Shown in pieces: positions 1-9,112 of a stretch of DNA of 64,000 bases. The DNA is from Lishizhenia tianjinensis (lineage in GTDB: Bacteria > Bacteroidota > Bacteroidia > Flavobacteriales_D > Crocinitomicaceae): assembly GCF_900116425.1 (NCBI RefSeq), contig NZ_FPAS01000001.1:1312085-1376084 (forward strand). Direction: 5' to 3'. A program made the position numbers and the translations under genes. The number at the start of each line of letters is the position of its first letter. Position 1 is the first letter of the stretch. The notes beneath the pieces were generated by a model. It ran no database searches. It was not told where the DNA came from and was given only the letters and a program-made list of their open reading frames with translations.

Positions 1-122
<122 letters not shown>

Positions 123-141
123 AATAGTATAAAATAGTACA

Positions 142-173
142 AAAGAGACGGTGATTATGGCCGTCTCTTTTTT
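142..173 (+). terminator. Rho-independent terminator after katG
   Basis: A perfect 10-bp stem (AAAGAGACGG at 142-151, CCGTCTCTTT at 161-170) with a 9-nt loop runs into a T tract. It sits directly downstream of the katG stop and separates it from the next gene. Confidence 0.9.
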
Positions 174-246
174 GTATACATAAATAAATACAACAGATAA
201 AGGTGATTTTTTAGTACTTTTCCCGAAACTAAAACACCCAATTTTA

Positions 247-1872
247 ATGCTTAATATTAGAAACTATATAATTCTATTATTTACATTTTTAACCCACCAA
301 CTTTTTGCCGGTGAATTAACAGCAAAAGAAGGCGTTCAAAATCTTCAGTTAGAATTGCACGCAATTCCCAAAAAGGAAGTAAACGCTCACATCGAATCTT
401 ATGCCAAGAAACACAGAGAAGATTTTTTTACCACGAAAAAAAATTACATTGAATTTCTTTCCAGTTTGGAAGACTTGTTAATTGTAGGTGGAGAAAATTA
501 CCCACAGGTAACTTATTATTTAGGAAAGGAACTTCAACGTTATAGTGAATTTCAATTGGCCTACCCTTACATATATAAAACGGCCTTATACGTAGAAGAC
601 AACCCTACCCTTCATCAAATACCCTGTGATTTCTATGAGGTATTGGGTATTTCTTACTTTTTCTTTGGAAGATATTCTGAAGCTGAAACAACCTTCAACA
701 AGGGCTTAGCATGCGATGGGATATCAGATGCTTCTAAAATCAATATTTACAATACTATTGGTTTAATTTATTCCAATTTAAATCAATCAGAAGAAGCTAT
801 TTCCAACTTTAAAAAGGCCATGGATATTGCTAAAAAAATCAACAACGCGGCTTGGTATGGTGTACTTTCTGGAAACATAGGTAACATTCTCTTCCTAGAA
901 GGAGATATAGAAAAAGCATATGAATACATTGAGATAGATTACGTAAGTAGTATGGAACATTCCCAATTGGGAAGCGCTATGAACGCCCTAAGCTTATTGG
1001 CAAGAATTCAAGTTACCAAGGGAAACTACGCAAAAGCCATAGAATTATTAAGCATACATGATTCTCTACAAGAATTCCATAAAGGAAAGGGAAGTTATCT
1101 TGAGTATTACGAAACCAAAACAAAACTCTACGAGGAAACAGGAGATTACAAAAAGGCTTTTGAGAACTATAAGTTGTATAGAGAGTATAATGATTCTATC
1201 ACTAAATCTAAGGACCTCCTAACCATCAAAAACACTGAGTTCCAGATTAATTTTGAGAAAAAGCAGTCTGAAATTCAATTGCTACATGAAACACAAAAAA
1301 CAGATAGAGTTCGAATTATAAGTCTTTGGATTTTAACCTCTACCATCATTCTTGCTTCTGCTATTTTGATTTGGCAAATCATGAAGCGAAGAAAGAAAGA
1401 AAAAGAGTTAATGCAATTGAAAAACCAGCAAATGGAGGAAGATTTAAACCGATTAGAAAGCGAAATGAATCAGGTTTTGAATAATCTTATCCTTAAAAAT
1501 GAGCGTATTAACGAACTAAACGAAGAAATCAACAGTGTACAATCACGCAGCGAGAAAAAAGAAGAAATGAAGGCATTGACTGATAAGTTGCAGTCTTTCA
1601 CTTTCCTCACGGATGAAGATTGGGTGGAGTTTAAACGCCTCTTTGAAAAACGTCACAGAGGTTTCTTTGACTATTTCCAAGAAAATTATCCGCATGTTAC
1701 CAATGCAGAAATAAGGTTAGCGGCGTTGATAAAATTGAAATTAGAGAAATTGGAGATGTCCAAGGCTCTTGGAATTAGTCCTGAATCGGTTAGTAAAACC
1801 AATTTAAGATTGAGAAAAAAATTAAATATTAAGGACCAAAAAGAACTTCAAGCCCTTATTTTATCCATCTAG
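247..1872 (+). CDS. TPR-repeat membrane regulator with C-terminal LuxR-like HTH
   Basis: 541 aa. A signal-peptide-like N-terminus (about residues 1-21) is followed by TPR-like helical repeats (roughly 120-320), one transmembrane helix near 357-378, a Lys/Glu-rich coiled coil (about 380-460) and a C-terminal region (about 480-541) resembling a LuxR/GerE-type helix-turn-helix (ALGISPESVSKTNLRLRKKL). This layout is common in Flavobacteriia: TPRs outside the cytoplasm, DNA-binding domain inside. That suggests one-piece signalling across the membrane. Signal and target are unknown; the T9SS protein gene 96 bp downstream is a possible target only by proximity. Confidence 0.75.
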   Translation: MLNIRNYIILLFTFLTHQLFAGELTAKEGVQNLQLELHAIPKKEVNAHIESYAKKHREDFFTTKKNYIEFLSSLEDLLIVGGENYPQVTYYLGKELQRYSEFQLAYPYIYKTALYVEDNPTLHQIPCDFYEVLGISYFFFGRYSEAETTFNKGLACDGISDASKINIYNTIGLIYSNLNQSEEAISNFKKAMDIAKKINNAAWYGVLSGNIGNILFLEGDIEKAYEYIEIDYVSSMEHSQLGSAMNALSLLARIQVTKGNYAKAIELLSIHDSLQEFHKGKGSYLEYYETKTKLYEETGDYKKAFENYKLYREYNDSITKSKDLLTIKNTEFQINFEKKQSEIQLLHETQKTDRVRIISLWILTSTIILASAILIWQIMKRRKKEKELMQLKNQQMEEDLNRLESEMNQVLNNLILKNERINELNEEINSVQSRSEKKEEMKALTDKLQSFTFLTDEDWVEFKRLFEKRHRGFFDYFQENYPHVTNAEIRLAALIKLKLEKLEMSKALGISPESVSKTNLRLRKKLNIKDQKELQALILSI

Positions 1873-1968
1873 GAAGAAGTTGAGAAGACTTTGTCCTCTC
1901 TTTGTCCACCCTGTTTTTCAGTAACTTGAACAATTAATTATGAGTTTTAGAATCAAATCAAAAAACTC

Positions 1969-4900
1969 ATGCAAATTAAAACACTATTCAAAAATGGTGG
2001 ATCTGCATTACTTAAATCAGCCTTATTTGCTGCCGCAAGTTTCGTAGTATTCCACACACAAGCCCAAGTAGATGTTGAAATAGGAACAGGGGTGGGAACC
2101 AGTTCTAATTTACCCATAACCTCTTGTTATGGATACACCTATTCTCAGCAAATTTATACTGCTGCTGAAATGAACTCGGGAGCAACCTCTGGTTCTTATG
2201 AAATTACCAAAGTCCGCTTTAAACTCAGCTCTGGTTCTTCCAATAACAGCAATGATTGGAAAGTTTTTATCGGTCATTCCAACAAAACCAGTTTTACAAG
2301 TGATACAGACTGGGAGTTAAGTACAAATCTTACCGAATGCTTTAGTGGTATCGTTAATTACCCGAGTGGAGGAAACTGGTTAGAAATTACCCTAACTACA
2401 CCTTTCTTGTACGATGGATTAAGCAATGTTGTGGTTGGTATTAAAGAAAATTCTTCAGGTTTCAACTGTACAAATCATTGGTTTAAATCAGATCTAGGAG
2501 CAGATAGAGGAATCTACTATAGAAATGACTGGACAAACCCTAGTGTATCAAACCCGCCATCTGCAACGGGAAGAGTTGGCTATGTTCCAAACATACAATT
2601 TGTTGCTAATCCAACACAGCCTTGTACTGGAGCACCAATAGTTGCCAACGTATCAAGCACATTTGGAAATCAATTTTGTACGGGAGATTCTACAGAATTG
2701 ACGATTGATAACCTTCCTTTTGAAACGCAATACAGCTTTCAATGGCAATCTTACGATGGAACAACTTGGAATGATATTTCAGGAGCTACAAATAGCACTT
2801 ATCCTACATCCGCTCTGGCTAACTCAGCAGATTACAGAGTAGAATTAGGATGTATTCCTTCAGGACAAAACACAGCTTCAAACACAACTACATTAACGGT
2901 AAACGCCTTGCCAACAGTAGCTTTAAACTTTACAGAAGCAATGATTTGTGCTGGAGATTCTGCCGCTTTAATAGCAACAGGAGCAAGTACTTACTCTTAT
3001 TCTCCTTCTACAGGTTTAAATTACGATAACGTAAGTGCGGTAAATGCAGCGCCATCTACAACAACTACCTACGAAGTTACAGGAACCAACGCAAATGGAT
3101 GTATCAATAAGGCTCAAGTAACTGTAATCCCCGCTTCAGAGGTTAAGGCTGAAACTTTGATTACACCAACAGAAATTTGTGCATCGGGAAGTCCAGTAAC
3201 TGTAGACATCTTAAATGCACCCGCAAATGCAAACGGCGGTACTTGGTCATACAGAATATTAGAAGCAGACGGCTCTACGGAAGCGCAAACTTGGGGTAGT
3301 TCTAATACCTATACATTTACACCTTCGCAAGATTCAGTATACAATTTCTTCTATCAATTAGAAAACAGCTCTTGTACTTCAGCTATGGATTCTATTCCAT
3401 TTTCAGTTGTCGTAGGGTTTGGAGCGGATGTAAGTACCATAGATTACAACTGTAACAACATGGGAGGAAGCATCCTTTTGGATAACATCTTTGCTCAAAC
3501 AGCTGTAAATACGCTCTACCAAAACAACTTTGACGCAAACGCAAGTATGACTGATGTTACACTAAGTGGAAGTGCTGTTTTAACATCGAGATTAGAACTT
3601 ACTCCTTCTCAAACAAGTTCAACAGGTTACGCACAAATTGACCTTCCCAACTTTACTACTGGAAGTAACAACTCATTTAAAATGACTTTCGATTTAACCA
3701 CAGATTTACCTATCAATAACTGGGGAACAGGTGGTGCTGATGGAATTGCTTATTCTTTTGGAAACGATGCTACTCCTTCAGGTAATGGAAATGGTCATAA
3801 TGGTAGAGGTACAGGTCTCCGTTTGTCTTTTGATGCCGCGGATAATGGATCTGATAATGGTAATACAAAAGGGGTATATCTTGTTTATGGTTGGACAGCA
3901 GGAAATGCTTACGGACCAAACAACACAGAAACGGTAGCATATTCTAGCAACACCTCTGCATGGAAAGGTTTAACAGATGTTCCTGTAGAATTTGAAATCA
4001 ATGCGGAAGGAAAAGCCAGTATCACTGTGAATGGAATCACCTTATTCGAAAATGTTATGATGCCAGCTGCTTACAAAAATACTAATACAACAGGATGGAA
4101 ACATTTGTTTTCTGCTCAAACAGGAGGAGATGCTGAAAGACACGCCATCTCCAACTTAAGCATGGAATCTAGCACTGCCTTGTACGGTATTGCTCAGGGA
4201 AGTGCCACTACTCCACCAACGACTTGGCAAAATTCAACTGTATTTGAAAACCTTCAACCGGGAGAATACCATGTTTGGATATCAAAAGATCAGGCGGTTA
4301 CTTGTGGTAAGAACATAGAAACGGTAATGGTTGAAAACACTAACCCTGTTGTTGATTTAGGGAATGACACAACTATTTGTATAGGAAGTTCACTTGTGCT
4401 TGATGCTCAAAACATAGGAGCCACATATACATGGAGTCATACCAATGATGTAACTCAAACCATAACGGTTGACCAAGCAGGAAACTACGTTGCCTATGTA
4501 ACAGACACTAATGGATGTTTAGGAATAGGTTCTATAGATGTTGATGTTATGGGCTTACCAACAGCTTCAGACATTTACATGCAAGGAACTTATCCAACCA
4601 TGAACTTCACGGTTATTAACCCTACCAATGTAACGCGTTACGACTGGGATTTCGGAGATCAAAACACAGCTCTGAATGCACCAGCTTCAGTAGATCATTA
4701 CTACGGAACTCCAGGAAATTATATCGTTACGGCAACCTTAACGAATGCTTGTGGAAATACAATAGTTAATGAAATATTCGATGTAATTAACACCGTAGGT
4801 ACGGAGGAAGTTGGAAGTTTAGACCAGTTAAGTGTTTATCCAAACCCTTCTCAAGGAAGTTTTACAATTGATTTGGGAGGAAACACGGAGGCAAAACTTA

Positions 4901-5052
4901 CAGTTTACACGCTTACAGGTGCACAAATATCAGAAACATTATCTTTTAATGGATCAATAACACTAAATGCTGATACTTGGGAAAAAGGAGTTTATCTTCT
5001 TAAAATCGAAAGTCAGGGTCTAGTAAAAACACGTAAGTTAATCATGCGTTAG
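1969..5052 (+). CDS. Large secreted T9SS-sorted protein with lectin-like and PKD domains
   Basis: 1027 aa. An N-terminal signal peptide ends near residue 32 (HTQAQ). The middle holds Ig-like segments, then a region at about 510-725 that looks like a legume-lectin/concanavalin-type sandwich (GGADGIAYSFGND, LRLSFDAADNG). A PKD domain lies near 860-940 (YDWDFGD). The C-terminus is a type A T9SS sorting domain (LSVYPNPSQGSFTIDL, then GVYLLKIESQG and a basic end). It should be exported by Sec and T9SS and then attached or released at the surface. No catalytic domain was recognised, so an adhesin or glycan-binding role is inferred. A strong terminator follows. Confidence 0.8.
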   Translation: MQIKTLFKNGGSALLKSALFAAASFVVFHTQAQVDVEIGTGVGTSSNLPITSCYGYTYSQQIYTAAEMNSGATSGSYEITKVRFKLSSGSSNNSNDWKVFIGHSNKTSFTSDTDWELSTNLTECFSGIVNYPSGGNWLEITLTTPFLYDGLSNVVVGIKENSSGFNCTNHWFKSDLGADRGIYYRNDWTNPSVSNPPSATGRVGYVPNIQFVANPTQPCTGAPIVANVSSTFGNQFCTGDSTELTIDNLPFETQYSFQWQSYDGTTWNDISGATNSTYPTSALANSADYRVELGCIPSGQNTASNTTTLTVNALPTVALNFTEAMICAGDSAALIATGASTYSYSPSTGLNYDNVSAVNAAPSTTTTYEVTGTNANGCINKAQVTVIPASEVKAETLITPTEICASGSPVTVDILNAPANANGGTWSYRILEADGSTEAQTWGSSNTYTFTPSQDSVYNFFYQLENSSCTSAMDSIPFSVVVGFGADVSTIDYNCNNMGGSILLDNIFAQTAVNTLYQNNFDANASMTDVTLSGSAVLTSRLELTPSQTSSTGYAQIDLPNFTTGSNNSFKMTFDLTTDLPINNWGTGGADGIAYSFGNDATPSGNGNGHNGRGTGLRLSFDAADNGSDNGNTKGVYLVYGWTAGNAYGPNNTETVAYSSNTSAWKGLTDVPVEFEINAEGKASITVNGITLFENVMMPAAYKNTNTTGWKHLFSAQTGGDAERHAISNLSMESSTALYGIAQGSATTPPTTWQNSTVFENLQPGEYHVWISKDQAVTCGKNIETVMVENTNPVVDLGNDTTICIGSSLVLDAQNIGATYTWSHTNDVTQTITVDQAGNYVAYVTDTNGCLGIGSIDVDVMGLPTASDIYMQGTYPTMNFTVINPTNVTRYDWDFGDQNTALNAPASVDHYYGTPGNYIVTATLTNACGNTIVNEIFDVINTVGTEEVGSLDQLSVYPNPSQGSFTIDLGGNTEAKLTVYTLTGAQISETLSFNGSITLNADTWEKGVYLLKIESQGLVKTRKLIMR

Positions 5053-5073
5053 TTTTTAGTTTAGTTTATAGTG

Positions 5074-5102
5074 AGCAGAGGTCGGAAAGCCTCTGCTTTT
5101 TT
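5074..5102 (+). terminator. Rho-independent terminator after the T9SS protein
   Basis: Stem AGCAGAGG (5074-5081) pairs with CCTCTGCT (5090-5097) across an 8-nt loop and is followed by T6. The T tract is on the plus strand only, so it serves the gene ending at 5052 and not the convergent one. Confidence 0.9.
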
Positions 5103-5106
5103 GGTT

Positions 5107-6750
5107 TTAAAAAAATGCTTTTATCTGTCTAACAAATCCTATCTCTACAAAAGGAGCACCTGTTTCTCTTTCTTTGAAGGAGTCTGAATTGCTGTATTTG
5201 TTTACACCAACGATAGGGTGATTAGGGTAAACATTCATGTAAAAATTGAAGTTATGTTCTTTGTTCCAAGAAAAATGGTATCCAAAAATTCTGTAATATT
5301 TATTGGGGTTACCCAACTTTTCTGGATTTAAATTATAGTACCACATTCGTGTTTTACCGTGCTCGTGCTCTAAGGCTTCCAAAAAGTTTTCATATATCAA
5401 ACCGAATTTTAAATGATGTCTGGCATAGCTACCGTAAGTATTTTCAAAGGTGATTCTCAACCCTAATTTACTTTGCTTGTATTTATACATAGCTATTCCG
5501 TCACCAAATTCTTCAGGATCTATCCATTCTATGGTTCCCATCTTTCGATTACCTCTTCTGTATTCGTAAAAAAACTTTAGTGCCCCTATTCCACCAAACA
5601 CCTCTCCTCCGTAATAATGACTGATATTATATCTATCAATAATTAAAGAAATACCAGGTTGAAAACAACCATATGCATTGAATCCCCAATTGTCGTGTTC
5701 ATAGCCAATAAAAGGTTTGAATTCCAAATTAATTGTTGAAGCTCGTCTATCATCATCTTCGGTAGAAGTAACATATTGATTGTTACCTGTGTTGTAATTG
5801 TAGATATAGGTTGTTCTACTTGAATTAAAAACAAGGGGCATGGAACTTAAAGAATATCCCATGTCTATTCCCAATGCCAGCTGATTTCCATAGTAAGTAT
5901 TCTCAGCTTTCACTTTTCCCATGTCTGCATAAACTACCATGGCGATAGCAGCCATAGCACCCAAATTTGAGGCAGCCATTGCTCCAGCTTGTTGAACATT
6001 TCTATCTCTTTGTTCTGCAACTTTTCTATCATACTCTTGCTTTTTTCGCAGATTTTCGGCCCTGCGTTCTTGTTCTTTTCGTGCCGCTTCTGCCTCTGCC
6101 TGTCTTTTGGCTTGCTCAGCTTCGATTTCTTTCTGACGTTGATCTTCAGCGGCCTTTGCCCTTGCCGTAGCTTCCTCCTCAGCTGCTTTTTCAGCTGCCC
6201 TTCTCTCTTCTTCCTCTTGTGCTTTTGTTTCTTCACTAGAATTCGACGTCCCTGTATTCTCCTGAGCATTTACAGAACTAGAATTGGTTGATGCACCTGT
6301 GCTCTGTGCATCCTCGGTATTCGAAGCGCAATCTTCAAATTTTAAATCTACCATTCGTGGATTGCGAATAGAAAAACCGCGCTTGTAGAGGTCTTTTGCT
6401 TGTTCTTCCGAAAGTCCTGGAAATATCTCATCCCAATCTGGGCTAGACTTCACATCAAAAGAAATTAAGTTGGTAAAGGTTCTGGTACTAACTTTTCGTG
6501 CCCCATCGTATATATCGACACTAAGGTTCAGGGTATAGGGTTTACAACCCTCAAAACTTTCAAGTTTAGCAATTGCAGCCACTGTGGGTTCTCCAAAAAA
6601 CACATCAAAAACTACTTTAATGTTGACCGTACCAGAGTTGGCGCCTTCAGTGTAATTTGTTTGGGAAGATAATTCTTGTTTATACTTCCCTTCTTGGCCA
6701 AAAGCGTAGAGACTCATTAAGAGCAATAAGCTGATTAGTATATTTTTCAT
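5107..6750 (-). CDS. Unknown secreted protein: coiled coil plus outer-membrane barrel-like C-terminus
   Basis: 547 aa, no family recognised. It has a signal peptide (about residues 1-18, ending AFGQ), a globular segment to about 145, a Ser/Thr/Asn-rich linker, then about 90 residues of Ala/Glu/Lys/Arg-rich coiled coil (roughly 175-250). A hydrophobic Ala/Met-rich patch follows, then about 270 residues of alternating aromatic/polar segments ending in Phe (VRQIKAFF). Those features suggest an outer-membrane beta-barrel or beta-rich domain behind a periplasmic coiled-coil spacer. It is monocistronic and convergent with the T9SS gene. Confidence 0.6.
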   Translation of the reverse strand: MKNILISLLLLMSLYAFGQEGKYKQELSSQTNYTEGANSGTVNIKVVFDVFFGEPTVAAIAKLESFEGCKPYTLNLSVDIYDGARKVSTRTFTNLISFDVKSSPDWDEIFPGLSEEQAKDLYKRGFSIRNPRMVDLKFEDCASNTEDAQSTGASTNSSSVNAQENTGTSNSSEETKAQEEEERRAAEKAAEEEATARAKAAEDQRQKEIEAEQAKRQAEAEAARKEQERRAENLRKKQEYDRKVAEQRDRNVQQAGAMAASNLGAMAAIAMVVYADMGKVKAENTYYGNQLALGIDMGYSLSSMPLVFNSSRTTYIYNYNTGNNQYVTSTEDDDRRASTINLEFKPFIGYEHDNWGFNAYGCFQPGISLIIDRYNISHYYGGEVFGGIGALKFFYEYRRGNRKMGTIEWIDPEEFGDGIAMYKYKQSKLGLRITFENTYGSYARHHLKFGLIYENFLEALEHEHGKTRMWYYNLNPEKLGNPNKYYRIFGYHFSWNKEHNFNFYMNVYPNHPIVGVNKYSNSDSFKERETGAPFVEIGFVRQIKAFF

Positions 6751-6956
6751 AGCAGTGAATTTTGGAGATAAATTTAGGTTCTTGTCGATTATTTATCAAA
6801 TATTTTACGGTCCTCGCACTACCCAAAAATGGGGAGGAAGTAATGAAAAACCACATCCTAACAAATCTTACATACCTGAAAATTTCCATGTAAAAACCAA
6901 CGAACAATTTGTTATAAGTTCAAATAATTTCAAGTAAATTGTATAAAAAAACTCAG

Positions 6957-7757
6957 ATGGAAATTAGGAATAAAGTGTTTGTAGTAACCGGCGCAGGTAG
7001 TGGCATGGGGCGTGAAATAACCAAGTTGCTGGTGAGTAAAGGCGCTAAGGTTGCAATGGTAGATATAAATACCAAGGGAATGGAGGAAACTGCCGAAATT
7101 TCGGGAAGGGACAAAACTTCCATACATACCCTTAACATTGCCAACCGAGAAGAGGTTGAAAAACTACCAGAACAAATTATAGGCGAATTAGGTGATGTAG
7201 ATGGTATTATTAATAACGCAGGAATCATACAACCTTTTATAGACGTTAACGACTTGGAATATGAAGTGATCGACCGTATCATGAACATCAACTTTTACGG
7301 CACTTTGTTTATGACCAAAACCTTTTTACCCCATCTTTTAAAACGACCCGAAGCTTCTATTTGTAACATTTCTAGCATGGGTGGATTTATTCCTTTTCCT
7401 GGACAAACCTTTTACGGAGCCTCCAAAGCTGCAGTGAAACTTTTAACAGAAGGATTATACGCAGAACTAAAAGAGACCAACGTTCATTGTACAGTAATTC
7501 ATCCCGGTGCAATAAATACAAATATCATGGCCAATTCAGGTGTTCACCTAGATGTCAGTAAAGCAGAACAAAAAGGTCAGGAAAACATGACTCTCCCCGC
7601 AGACAAGGCTGCTGAGGTTATTGTTCAGGCCATAGTGGAAAATAAATTCAGGGCAACTGTTGGAAAGGACGCACGATTCTTAGACATTTTTTATAGGTTT
7701 AATCCACGAAAAGCTGTAAATTTCATTCTAAAGAAAATGGGTAGCATGAAGCGTTAA
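6957..7757 (+). CDS. Short-chain dehydrogenase/reductase (SDR)
   Basis: Start chosen at ATG 6957 (MEIRNKVFVVTGAGS); an in-frame TTG at 6939 would add six unsupported residues. About 266 aa. It shows the classical SDR pattern: the cofactor-binding TGAGSGMGREI loop near residue 12, the NNAG motif, a catalytic Ser region (NISSMGG) and the YGASK Tyr/Lys pair. An NAD(P)-dependent oxidoreductase acting on a hydroxyl or carbonyl group is expected. The C-terminal extension (RFNPRKAVNFILKKMG) is seen in SDRs acting on hydrophobic substrates, but the substrate is unknown. It appears monocistronic. Confidence 0.85.
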   Translation: MEIRNKVFVVTGAGSGMGREITKLLVSKGAKVAMVDINTKGMEETAEISGRDKTSIHTLNIANREEVEKLPEQIIGELGDVDGIINNAGIIQPFIDVNDLEYEVIDRIMNINFYGTLFMTKTFLPHLLKRPEASICNISSMGGFIPFPGQTFYGASKAAVKLLTEGLYAELKETNVHCTVIHPGAINTNIMANSGVHLDVSKAEQKGQENMTLPADKAAEVIVQAIVENKFRATVGKDARFLDIFYRFNPRKAVNFILKKMGSMKR

Positions 7758-7951
7758 TTACTCGTCTAAGTAGGTGAAGATTGAGCAAAAGTCGTTCACT
7801 TAAAAAGATGTTAAATAGCTCAAGATCTAACACTCATTTCCCTTATACAACCTTAACGACACCCCAGAGATAATTTGTATATTGAGTCGCAAAAAACAGA
7901 ATTTTTAGTAAATTCGGTGACGGTCATATCTACAACAGTTAAGGAAGAAAG

Positions 7952-8773
7952 ATGGAAGTAAAAAGTTTAAAAAATACGGACATAGAAGTTATAATTGATT
8001 GTTTCTTAAAAGCCTTTAGCAATCATTTCGTCGACTTCCCCGATGATCCAGATTATTTTAAAAATAGGTGGACCCTCAACAAAGTAGACTTCTCCCTTTC
8101 TTATGGGATGTTTTACAAAAATGAGTTAGTTGGTTTTATTTTGAATGCCATTGATACCAGAAATGGTAAGCGCATTGCTTACAATGCCGGTACGGGTGTA
8201 ATTCCAAAACAACGTGGTAAAAAAATCACAAAAACCTTGTACGAACATGCGTTGCCTATTCTAAAAAAGGAAGGTGTAGAACAATGTTTACTCGAGGTGA
8301 TAACACTTAACGAGGTTGCTATACACTCTTACGAAACAATAGGATTTACCAAGCGTAAAAAGTACAGATGTTTTTCTGGAGAAATAAAAACTTGCAGTGA
8401 AGATGATATACTTCTTCAAGAAATGAAAGTGAAAGACATCACTTATGAACAGTTACAAAACGATCAGGATTATTCTTGGGATTACCGTTGGGAAACCATA
8501 AAAGAAAGCAATGACTTGTACTACACTGTTAGTTTTGAGGACAAGGTAGAATCTTACTTTATTTTTAATCCAGCAAGTAAACAAATTGTTCAATTTGAAG
8601 TTCTTCAATCCGCCGAAAGTGCTTGGGCCAGGTTATTTCAAGGAATAAAACAAGTGAGCCCAACAATTTCCATTAACAACGTTGACGAGAACTTAGAAGA
8701 AAAAATAGAAGCTTTGAAACAAACGGGGTTAAAGAATGCTATTAACCAATACGAGATGGTATTAGATTTTTAA
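7952..8773 (+). CDS. GNAT-family N-acetyltransferase
   Basis: 273 aa. The N-terminal 140 residues form a GNAT fold: beta strands, then the acetyl-CoA-binding segment TGVIPKQRGKKITKTLY (a Q/RxxGxG/A-type loop), then NEVAIHSYETIGFTKRKKY, the typical C-terminal GNAT motif. The remaining roughly 130 residues are a second domain I do not recognise. Acetylation of an unknown small molecule or protein is inferred. It is followed by a long non-coding stretch that carries a structured element, and it has no operon partner. Confidence 0.8.
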   Translation: MEVKSLKNTDIEVIIDCFLKAFSNHFVDFPDDPDYFKNRWTLNKVDFSLSYGMFYKNELVGFILNAIDTRNGKRIAYNAGTGVIPKQRGKKITKTLYEHALPILKKEGVEQCLLEVITLNEVAIHSYETIGFTKRKKYRCFSGEIKTCSEDDILLQEMKVKDITYEQLQNDQDYSWDYRWETIKESNDLYYTVSFEDKVESYFIFNPASKQIVQFEVLQSAESAWARLFQGIKQVSPTISINNVDENLEEKIEALKQTGLKNAINQYEMVLDF

Positions 8774-8850
8774 GCAGTATCAGTTGTGGTGAGAAGAAAT
8801 TCTTTTTTACAAAAGCTTTCCTACACCTCTAAATTTTTCCATTTCAAACA

Positions 8851-8980
8851 GGGATAGGACGGATAGCGCCTGTAGGAGTTTTTTACTTGAGGCTTTGCCT
8901 GAGAAAGCGACTTTAGAAGCTTTACTGAGGCATTAGCGGAAATAAAAAACTACAAAGGACTTGGAGGGAGAGCCCGGTGC
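8851..8980. repeat. Structured intergenic element with paired boxes
   Basis: The 339-bp gap between 8774 and 9112 has no gene. It holds an ordered element: a left box (GGGATAGGACGGATAGC at 8851-8867) and a right box (GGAGGGAGAGCCCGG at 8963-8977). Between them are nested stems: AGTTTTTTA (8877-8885) with TAAAAAACT (8943-8951), TGCCT (8896-8900) with AGGCA (8928-8932), and AAAGC (8904-8908) with GCTTT (8919-8923). Elements with similar GGGATA...CGGATAGC and GGA...AGCCCGG boxes recur, as I remember them, between genes in Flavobacteriia; I could not check this. Strand and function are unknown. Confidence 0.45.
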
Positions 8981-9112
8981 TTTTCTTCAGAAAAGTAGTT
9001 TGTCTACAAAAAACACCCTAAAAATTCACAAATACCTCGGCTTTTATAAAAGATAAAAGTGTATTTAGAGGTAGTATTTCTATATTTGAGACTTGATCTG
9101 TAGAGTCGGTTT

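Noticed and set aside
1873-1968. Terminator between the TPR-HTH gene and the T9SS gene
   Set aside because: No stem followed by a T tract could be found in these 96 bases.
5934-6291. Additional genes on both strands over the coiled-coil region of the gene at 5107-6750
   Set aside because: The reading frames are low-complexity by-products of the repetitive Ala/Glu/Lys codons of the real gene; they have no start context and no plausible protein features.
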